A DNA stretch of 64,000 nucleotides from positions 31,254,087 through 31,318,086 of the forward strand of contig CM038469.1 in the NCBI GenBank assembly GCA_021464415.1, given 5' to 3'. Positions 56,901-64,000 of the stretch are shown here, piece by piece (position 1 is the stretch's first letter; each line of letters starts with the position of its first letter). Under the pieces are notes generated by a model. The model searched no databases. It was given only the letters and a program-made list of their open reading frames with translations, and was not told the DNA's origin. The stretch comes from Lonicera japonica (lineage: Eukaryota > Streptophyta > Magnoliopsida > Dipsacales > Caprifoliaceae). The position numbers and the translations under genes were made by a program.

Positions 56901-59900
56901 CTTTCTCAAGATTCTCAAGCTGCCTGTGTAGATCAGCTTTTATAATGAACTTCTCCTCCTGCAAAGACATGTTTGGTTTAGATTAAATAGAAACGAAGCC
57001 CAATAAACAGAAGATATGCGAGTCATTCAGGGATGAGAAAGACCTTTAACAGTTCAAGTATCCGCTGCTCCCTTTGCGTGCTAACTGCAGTCAAAGCAAG
57101 GCATGGATACTTCATATATGATCGTCGTCGTCGCTGGGGTGTTGACTTTTCAGACAAATCAGGGCTAGATTCTGTTGTTTTTTGTACTATCTGAAGTTCT
57201 GTATCTGGAACTATACTACTACTTAGCTCTTGGTCTAAATTCAGTGAACCACTTGGACAACGAAGCATATCACTACACTCGCCAACAGTTGGTGGGCCAT
57301 GAGATATTGCTGCTTCAACTACCACACTATCATGTTCTGCGAAGGCTCGATTATCACATTCAGGAGTCAAACTATCTACTCCTTCAACAGTTTGAGTTGA
57401 CTTCCTTCGAACATCTAGATTCCCAACGTGTGGATTATCAACACCAATTTCATGTGCAGGATTTTTTGGTTTACTAATATTAGAATCTTCAGAAGCAAAG
57501 TTCCCAGATGTCCAAACTCGATAGGCCGCACCTCTATTGTGGCTTTCTGCCTGAAGATGCATTCCAAACCTCGAAAACATCATAAGCAACCGATCATAAT
57601 ATTTTTTATTGTTAATCCCAAGCCTTTCATATACCTGTTTTAATGTCAGAAATATGAAAATAAAGTACAAGGTTAATATTACTATGTTGGTCTCCACAGA
57701 AAGGAGTCGCATAAAACAAAATACTAGCAGCAGTTGAAGAAATATCTATATGCCAAAATCAAATTGATAATGCACAACTCAATAAATAACCTATACTGGT
57801 ATCAACTATCAAGCAATGAAGGAAAGAAATTAATGTTAGTTTTCATTCTGGAGCGGTTCAGATAAGCGTGAATAAATTGACATGTGGCAATGTTAAACAT
57901 GAGAGTTGAGAGGTTATAACTCTCTAAACGAATCTTCTTCCATTACATCAATATTAGCAAAAATATATATCATTTTCCAATTGAACCAATAAAGGATTAA
58001 GCATAATATTTTGCCTTTGGGTTGGGCCAATCAAAGATTAAGCATTAACACACGAAATTATACATTACACACTAGGAATTTGATATTGAAGCATACATGA
58101 CGTTGAAAACCAGATTATGCTTTTAAAGATTAAGCATGAATATTTGAATCATATTTTACACACTAGGAAGTAGGAACTTCATATTGGAAGATGGAACATA
58201 CGCGATGTGGGAAACAAGATTATGCTATCAACTAGAGAGCGAGTAAACCCAAATGACCAAATCAAATCATTCTCATGATACTACATATCAAACTGAGAGG
58301 TAGGTTCTATTTTATTTTTTTTGATAACCACGGGTATCGGGGCCCCACCCCCACTATCCCATGAGGTCCTAGTTGCTTGACTGGGAGACGACCCTAGTGG
58401 CCCAATAAAGGTTTCACGCAGCGGGGAATCGAACCTGAGATTGTGCGCCTACCCACACAGTTGTAGGTTCTATTTTATTTGATAATTGGAAACACAAAAA
58501 TATGACTTCGGCTACAAATTAGCAGTTCAAAACTGAAATGACAGCAAAGAAAGAAATGAGCACACCTCAGTAATTTTCAACCCTTTGGATCCTTCAGCGT
58601 CTATCATGTCATAGATTTGATGCTCAATAGGAAGGTCTACAAGCTGGTCATTGATTTGACCTGGAAGAATTTTGTAATTGCTTACTGACTTGGCACAAAC
58701 TGAGAGTCGGAAGCTCTCTCTATATATAAAACAAGGTGCACATATTTGATAAAATTCCCAATGTGGGGCAAAAACTCATAAACTAACAGAAATCTTCTAG
58801 CTAGCATGACTGGATTCCTAATAACATAAAAAGATGTAAACAAAAACAAATTAATATCTTCCAACAGACCGCGCTTTCCCAATTTCACAGGTGGTTCTGT
58901 GTCGAGATCGTCAGACTGACATCCATGAGTTTTTGGCTCAAAATTTTTTGGAGAAAATTTCTTCAGCAAGCGTAGACAGCTTACCTCCTGTGACAAATGC
59001 AAAAAAGATTGAGCGAAGAACTTAATCAAGATCCATTAGGAGGAGAGCCGTATTCAGTTGGGAAAAAATAGATAATTCTGCGGCTATGAATATTTGAGTG
59101 TGTATCTACCCATGACACATTGGTAATGCAATTGGAATATTTGCAATTTGGTGCATTGAAATGTAGGTGTTTTCTGAAAAGAGAAAGGGGTTTGACCTTC
59201 AAAGACACTTTTTATCTTCTTTTCAGTGAAAGCCTTTTATGTCTTGTTTTGGTACATATTTTTATTTTTATACACCAAAGTGGGATTTTGAAGCAAAATA
59301 AATGTCGAGAATATGCTATTCACGTCAAAAGTTACAACCTGGAAAGACGAAAACAAAAGGTGAAATCAAACAGGCCTAGATAAAGAAAGATATGGTTTTT
59401 ACGAACCTTATTGTTCACTTTAGCAAGAAACTCCTCCACTACGCGAGCATCTTTCAACCTGTTACAGATCTAACAGGAAAGGTGTGCGGTGAATATTACA
59501 GTTTAACTAATTAAAAGATCTAAGAAAGAAGAGTATATTCAAAAAAATTGTACATTTCTCCATGCTCTATGCCCTGAATTTCCTCGATAACCTAGTTCTT
59601 GCTTTATATCTGAAACAACAAGAACCTAAAAAGGGAAACTTTGACTTAAGACCAAGATTAACACAGAGGTAGATAGAAAACCAGATAGATTTATAGAGGA
59701 CTTGAATAAGTCCAACCTTGCCATCAGCTTTTTCAAGCTTATCACATATAGCTTTCAATGCCGGTAAAAAGTCTTTTATGATCACGTCCTCTCTGACACA
59801 TTCTTCAGCAACACCAGCACCACTTGCAGCATCTGCATTTTCGTTAGTGATTGAAGTTTTATCCTCCTTAGTAATTTCCATTCTCTGTTGACAACCTAAG

Positions 59901-60919
59901 TGCTTTGCATAACGGTACAAATGGAGCATATTGGTGTTTACAATCGAACTATTTTTAGCTTCCCCTTCATTGCAAATCTCTTTCTTCCTTAGAACTGTCG
60001 ACTGCCTCACAATCAATCCTCTGCATTCAAGTTTCCTTAATACGTAGAAAATGTTGTTGCCTTTCATGCCAAACTCCTTGGCAAGTTCACTTTGGGTGAC
60101 TCCATTTGTTCTGCAAATGCACAAAATGTCAACAGTTCACTCAATTCAATGTTCATAATCTTCTGATCAGTAAAATATATGTTTACAATGTTTACAATTA
60201 CAGTCACATTCTACTGAACAGTCCAACATTAAATAATTAAAAAGATATAATTTGGAAAGGTCAGTTTTATATGTCTTATAAACATGATACCATAGAAAGT
60301 AGGAACCTGCAAATATTCCCCCGTTTTTCCTTTATTTTTCCACGGAAAAATTTTACTACCCACCGCACAAAGATTGTTTATTCTACGAAAGACCCAAAGA
60401 GAAAGTAATAGAACATTTCACCAAATCAACCAACCATCTCTTTTTCCAGCTTTTAATAAATATTAGTAGTGTTTTCATATTCCAACTTTTTTAACAAATG
60501 CACCCAAAGTGATAGTATATGCATATACACGAGCAAGAAACAAACCTAGCAATGGCAAGGCGCTCGAGTGCACGACGCTGGGGCTGAGAAATGCCAGCAT
60601 TTGAGGCCTTAATATCGTAAATGCCAATGAAGCAGTTGCGTAGTTGTTCGGCGGCCACAATCTTCAAACTTAGCTCCTCAGAATTTTCGAACGACTGAAT
60701 TGAGGAGTCTTGAGCAGCGTACGAAACACTTCCGGACTTGAATTGAAGGCCAGGGATGTTGAGGAGGTTGGCCCATACAGCCTTCTTAACATTGGTGCAG
60801 AGGTGGAGACCATTGGAAGAGAGAGAAGACTGAAGCTTGGGCCACAGGTCGGGAAGTGCGAGTCCATTAACACCTTCAGAGCAGATCTCCTCAAGGGCCG
60901 CGTGTACAACGGAATCCAT
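47913..60919 (-). CDS. TFIIIC B-block-binding subunit (general transcription factor 3C polypeptide 1), 18 exons
   Basis: Exons (minus): 60919-60546, 60110-59717, 59625-59554, 59469-59407, 58987-58870, 58660-58566, 57634-57044, 56958-56203, 53941-53660, 53111-52956, 52250-51826, 51717-51252, 50935-50612, 50373-49599, 49474-49416, 48945-48454, 48307-48269, 48098-47913. They total 5667 nt, 1888 aa, with every junction in phase and no stop. The product is the largest TFIIIC subunit. It binds the B box of tRNA-type promoters in the nucleus and recruits TFIIIB and RNA polymerase III. The B-block winged helix (S-E-L-A-K-E-F-G, L-E-C-R-G-L-I-V) lies at about 128-160, a second winged helix (G-L-K-I-T-E-V-Y-E-R-L-G) near 365-400, a basic nuclear-signal tract (R-K-R-K-R-S-S-R-R-R) near 1005, and a SANT-like block (F-S-W-T-E-E-A-D-R) near 1100. 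The start M-D-S-V-V corresponds to the plant homologues; an upstream Met at 60934 is possible. It ends F-A-N-P-M-S-T-S-F-L, the usual plant terminus. Confidence 0.93.
51009..51036 (+). other. G-quadruplex-type G-run in TFIIIC intron 12
   Basis: Runs of 5, 5, 6 and 3 G separated by T, T and a 7-base A/G loop fit the G3+N1-7 rule. It lies on the plus strand, which is the template strand for the minus-strand gene. Confidence 0.5.
54784..54812 (-). mobile_element. Severely 5'-truncated SINE end
   Basis: A T-tract followed by GATAACCATGGGTATCGGGG matches the 3' end of the SINE at 58318-58462 (GATAACCACGGGTATCGGGG), same orientation. Flanks AACCAGTTTTTT (about 54772) and AACCTAGTTTTTT (about 54813) look like a slightly decayed duplication. 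Located in intron 8 of the TFIIIC gene. Confidence 0.65.
55094..55971. mobile_element. TIR element (hAT-like) in TFIIIC intron 8
   Basis: Inverted ends CAGTTGTCAGAATCGTG (55094-55110) and CACGATTTGACAACTA (about 55956-55971), with further GATTC/GAATC motifs repeated in both subterminal regions (55110-55225, 55890-55960). The interior has no recognised coding sequence. Flanks ACGCCAAAC and ACACCAACA resemble a decayed duplication but are not identical, so the superfamily is tentative. Confidence 0.6.
58318..58462 (-). mobile_element. tRNA-derived SINE with 18-bp TSD
   Basis: A 145-bp insertion in intron 6 of the TFIIIC gene. On the minus strand it contains a box B motif GGTTCGATTCC (complement of 58425-58435) and ends in a short A tail next to TGGTTATC. 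It is flanked by a perfect 18-bp duplication GTAGGTTCTATTTTATTT at 58300-58317 and 58463-58480. Only about 27 bases precede box B and no clear box A is seen, so it is probably 5'-truncated. The perfect TSD suggests a recent insertion. Confidence 0.9.
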
Positions 60920-61005
60920 TGGCCAGAGAAACAAGCATCTGACCGTGGTTATTGATTATGGGCAATAGGAATGGCAACGGGTCGGCTATGGGGTGGGATG
61001 TACTG

Positions 61006-61240
61006 TATTTTCCGGTGGAGGAGCAGCCGGACGTAGAGGAGCGGCGTGGTCCGCGTGGACTGCGGTCTGTGGAGGAGGAAAGGTGTGGGAGAGTGAGAGA
61101 CTGCGAGAGTGAGATTTGAGGAGTGAGAGGAACGGACGGGCTGATGCGAGCGTGGGCGAGGAGCCGGGAGCGGACGGAGATGCGTGGGACTGTAGGGATG
61201 AACTCGGCATAGAAAAATGGTAGGGTTTGTTGTATTTAAT
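61006..61240. other. GC-rich block inside the hAT element
   Basis: Strikingly GC-rich compared with everything nearby and flanked by hAT subterminal sequence. On the minus strand it reads like a pyrimidine-rich 5' leader with an open frame of about 74 codons (61210-60986) rich in Ser, Pro and Ala, but matches no family I recognise. It may be captured host promoter/leader DNA that could now act as the TFIIIC promoter; that is inference. Confidence 0.5.
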
Positions 61241-61282
61241 AAATATTACAAATATATATGTATGTATATGTAGGACTTCTTG

Positions 61283-61527
61283 TAGTAGGAATTAAATGTT
61301 ATTTAAAATTTTAAACTTAAGATAACTTAACAATATACCTTTTTTTTACCAAAAATTATGCGGTAAGTCGGAACAAACTTATTTAACTAGCATGTTTGTA
61401 GATTTTTTTAATTTTATTTTGAAACTTGTTGTCTTATAATTGTTCTTCAATCTTTTTGTATTTGATCTTATCTTTTAAAAATCTTAGGTGATTACTTTTA
61501 TTATTAATTAAATTTAATGACCTAGAA
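61283..61527 (-). pseudogene. Second caulimovirid fragment (protease/RT junction)
   Basis: About 245 bp align to 833-1081 of this window, e.g. GTAGGAATTAAATGTT, GGTAA.TC.GAACAAACTT and TTCTTCAAT.TT.TTGTATTT, in the same minus orientation. It corresponds to the stretch between the protease and the RT of the pararetrovirus at 1-3735 and is more decayed than that copy. It lies inside the hAT-like element. Confidence 0.75.
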
Positions 61528-61721
61528 ATATATATATATATGTAAGCGGGTCGGGTCGAGTCGGGTTTTAAGTATGCAGAATCCTAACTCGTCTCGAACC
61601 CGGTCCAGATTTTTAGGAAAAATACTAAATCTGACCCTGGCTTAAAAAAACCCACTCCATTCTGATTGGATCGGGTTGGAAACCCACTACGGTGGATTTT
61701 TTTTCCATCCCTAATGGGCAA

Positions 61722-62639
61722 TAGTATTTTTGTTTTAAACAGAAGAAATGGTAGTTTAAGCAGAGTGATATTGAAAATTAATTTTAATGATTAAAAATAA
61801 AAGAAGAAGAAGCAAACACAAGATACCAATACTAAGAAATTATAATAGGCATCGAGTGAATGACGATCACATGATAATTATCACTAAATTTATTTATAAA
61901 CAAAGAAAGTTATTGAAATTTTTTAAGATGTTGTTTAAATGAGAACTATTTTGCGAATAACTGATGTTGCTTCAGAAGCACTAAAGAAAAGCAAAACTAA
62001 AATTACTTGAACTGGCCTCTATAAGATAAATAATCGGTCTATCAAGAGCCAAGGCCTCGATGATGAAATTATTCCAAAAAAACTTCCAAGGTCATACATG
62101 AATAATAAGTACTTGACACAATAGTTAGGGATTTATTCAACAGAAGCAAATACCTTCTATAAGCACTAACTAATAAATCAAATCAGGTTAATGAAATAGG
62201 GATTATATCTTTAATATTGGAAAACGTGTAATTGTATCACACATAGCATTGAGTTCTTTCAATTTCAACGTTATTATTAATATGTTTACGCAAAGTGAAT
62301 GGATTTTTGACGTGCGGAAATCAAAACTAGCAGTTGGACGATCCTTACAAAATTGATTCACAAATCAATATAAGCTCAAATATTGGTGAACAATTGAAAA
62401 GGGCTGGACTCAACTTATCCGAAAATTTTGGTATCACCAAAATGTAAACCGATGCCGAACCAAGTAATATTCGGTAACCAAAAAATTGGTTTGGTTTTGA
62501 TTTAATTTAGGTAAAACCGAAATTCTCCAAAAAAGCAAAATACACATTACACACAGGCAGAAACTAATGCACTTGGGGATAAAAGGGGCCGGTTGACCCC
62601 TTAGAAGGCCAGGTAAAAAAAAAAAACAGAACATAGCTC
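61722..62639. other. Non-coding region between two hAT-related elements
   Basis: AT-rich. Around 62440-62520 there are ACCGAA/TTCGGT motifs in both orientations, similar to hAT subterminal repeats, so the left end of the hAT relic at 62640-63720 may lie here. No gene recognised. Confidence 0.45.
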
Positions 62640-63720
62640 CTTGCCAATCGCCTCCTCTCCCAACCTTCGACCCTCTCAAACTGAACATAGGCACAGGCTG
62701 CACAGCTTTTCTTCGACCCTCTCATCTCCCAACCTTCGACCATCTCCCAAGTTCGAACCTCCCAACTTCGATCCTCTCACAGGCATAACTCCTCTTCGGC
62801 TCTTCCCACTATCCCACCCTCTTAAACCCTAACCTCTCCTAGCCTCCCAAGTCCCAACCTTCGTCAATTCAACCCTTACAGATCCTCTTCCCACCTCCTT
62901 CCCCTGTCCGCAATCCGCGGTTCGCCGCCCATTTTTTCAACTACAAGTCTACAACTCTACAAGTAAGCATGGAAAAATATACATTGTTGATATTGATATT
63001 TTTTATGTAATGAAATTTATGGATATGAATCATATTGATTTATTAAGTTTATGCTTGAAATTTATGGATATGAATCATATTCATATTGATATTTTTTTAT
63101 GTAATTTATGGATATGAATCATAGTAATAATCATATTAATGTAGATTGATTAAGTTTATGCTTGATTGATAATATGAATTGATTGAGTATATTGAATATT
63201 GAGAGTGGGTTATTGACATTTTCATATTTATATTATAATTTGGATAAAAATTAATGATTGATTGAATTAATTGATTTGCAGATTTATAGAACGATTCTTT
63301 AAAAGAAAGTTATCTACGGATAGTCATTCTCTGTTTAATCTAGGTAGTTCAAAAGCAAGACCAATTAAAGTAGATGAAATATTAGCTAATATTCAGACAG
63401 ACCCTGGAGTAAGAACTCAAATGGCGGATTATAGTCCTAATATTCTGGACAAGATACGAAGAGCATATCTACAAAAAGACCTTGTTAACTTAGAAGTTAT
63501 AAATTTTCATAAACTAACCAATCAGGAATTAATAGACCCTTCATTGCTCAATGGTTTGATGAACATGATTTGTTGGGATATAGTATTGCTAAAGATGTTG
63601 CGTTCTATCTTCATTGTTATCTATTCAAATCTAATTTTGATCAAGTGGGTGGTCATAAATTCACTGGGGTTGGCTTTAATAATTAGAAGAAGGAAAAAAA
63701 ATATTTAACCATCATGTTGG
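62640..63720 (+). pseudogene. hAT transposase relic (zf-MYM/TTF-type), N-terminal part
   Basis: 62640-62960 is a CT-rich leader with several CCCAACCTTCGACC-like repeats ending at a donor-like CAA|GTAAGC (about 62961). An acceptor GCAG at 63278-63281 opens the coding part. From 63286 it reads I-E-R-F-F-K-R-K, where homologues begin M-E-R-F-F, so the start ATG is mutated to ATA. D-P-G-V-R (about 63400), a conserved R-R-A-Y-L-Q-K, and, after a one-base shift near 63540, W-F-D-E, the Cys-poor TTF-type zinc-finger region and G-V-G-F-N-N follow, ending at a TAG (63684-63686). The catalytic DDE and dimerisation domains are absent. It is a truncated, inactive relative of the plant zinc finger MYM-type protein 1-like hAT family. 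Confidence 0.75.
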
Positions 63721-64000
63721 ACCGGTTGGTAGTTCTTTGTAGGTCAGAAAATACCCTAGAAGGGGTGAATAGGGTTTTTGAAACTTAATCCAATTTTTTA
63801 AAACGTTTCAAAAGATTTAAAGTCTATATCAAGTAACAAGTTAAACAAGCAAGCAATCTCAATCATACACAATAAAGTAATAATGAAATAGAGAGCTTAG
63901 AGATAGCAAGATTAAACCAAATGACTCAAAGTCATTTTGTTCACGCTGTTCGGTTGATTAGACCTTACGTCCACGTTCGAGTAGCGCCCCCCGAGAAATT
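63721..64000. other. Unrecognised sequence at the right edge
   Basis: Contains ACCCTAGAAGGGGTGAATAG (about 63763), a phrase reminiscent of plant LTR-retrotransposon sequences, but the window ends before an element can be defined. Confidence 0.35.

Larger units (their letters stand above)
60966..61713. mobile_element. hAT-like element upstream of the TFIIIC start codon, 8-bp TSD
   Basis: Begins TAGGAATGGCAACGGGTCGG and ends TTTTTCCATCCCTA. The termini pair as TAGG-ATGG, and the flanks are the perfect 8-bp duplication ATGGGCAA at 60958-60965 and 61714-61721. Subterminal GGGTCGGG-type repeats (60980-61000, 61547-61570) are typical of a common plant hAT family with these ends. The interior is foreign: a GC-rich piece (about 61006-61240) and a caulimovirid scrap (61283-61527). 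The insertion begins 47 bp upstream of the TFIIIC start codon, so it separates the gene from its former promoter or splits its 5' leader. Confidence 0.88.

Noticed and set aside
57175..57643. Plus-strand open frames opposite TFIIIC exon 7
   Set aside because: Shadows of the confirmed minus-strand coding sequence.
60986..61210. Ser/Pro/Ala-rich minus-strand open frame just upstream of TFIIIC
   Set aside because: It lies wholly inside the hAT-like insertion, has no recognised domain, and GC-rich DNA gives such frames by chance; reported as a GC-rich block instead.
62641..62832. Pro/Ser-rich plus-strand open frame
   Set aside because: Arises from the CT-rich leader repeats of the hAT relic, upstream of a donor site, with no conserved protein.
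63271..63708. Possible further pararetrovirus polyprotein piece
   Set aside because: The motif order (E-R-F-F-K-R-K, R-R-A-Y-L-Q-K, then W-F-D-E in the next frame) fits the zf-MYM/TTF-type hAT family, not a caulimovirid.

Overview
This is plant nuclear DNA. It is AT-rich, genes carry many GT-AG introns (one GC-AG), and coding sequence is scattered among transposable elements (TEs) of almost every plant class. The protein families are plant-specific or plant-typed (a DUF616 glycosyltransferase-like protein, a CYP716 P450, a plant-type TFIIIC B-block subunit, FAR1-like MULE remains and a caulimovirid relic), so this is a flowering plant and probably a eudicot. I cannot name the species. There are no tRNA or rRNA genes, CRISPR arrays or bacterial features.

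Layout. 1-3740: decayed minus-strand endogenous pararetrovirus (Caulimoviridae) running off the left edge. 5265-7891: dead FAR1/MuDR-type transposase split by a 910-bp solo LTR with a perfect 5-bp target-site duplication (TSD). 8278-10036: repeats containing a 573-bp hAT element (8-bp TSD) and a 310-bp Mutator-type MITE (9-bp TSD). 10292-29225: seven-exon plus-strand DUF616 (TOD1/MUCI70-like) gene of about 711 codons; its introns hold three RTE-type LINE insertions, a SINE, a possible TRIM and MITEs. 30551-32508: three-exon minus-strand CYP716-family cytochrome P450. 34300-37190: duplicated intergenic DNA ending in a P450 3'-end fragment. 37197-42487: truncated minus-strand Ty3/Gypsy element with a 5' LTR. 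44342-45221: long-TIR Mutator-like foldback element. 47913-60919: complete 18-exon minus-strand gene for the B-block-binding subunit of TFIIIC (1888 aa). 60966-61713: hAT-like insertion 47 bp upstream of that start codon, carrying a second pararetrovirus scrap. 62640-63720: broken hAT (zf-MYM/TTF-type) transposase.

Of the three host genes, only the TFIIIC gene reads cleanly from ATG to stop. The DUF616 and P450 genes each carry one extra base that breaks an otherwise intact frame. These are either real null alleles or consensus errors in the assembly. I found no convincing new biological system. The best observations are a set of insertions with exact TSDs, the TE-laden promoter of TFIIIC, a tRNA-type SINE inside the gene for the factor that binds tRNA B boxes, and a 47-bp LINE insertion that is almost all tail.
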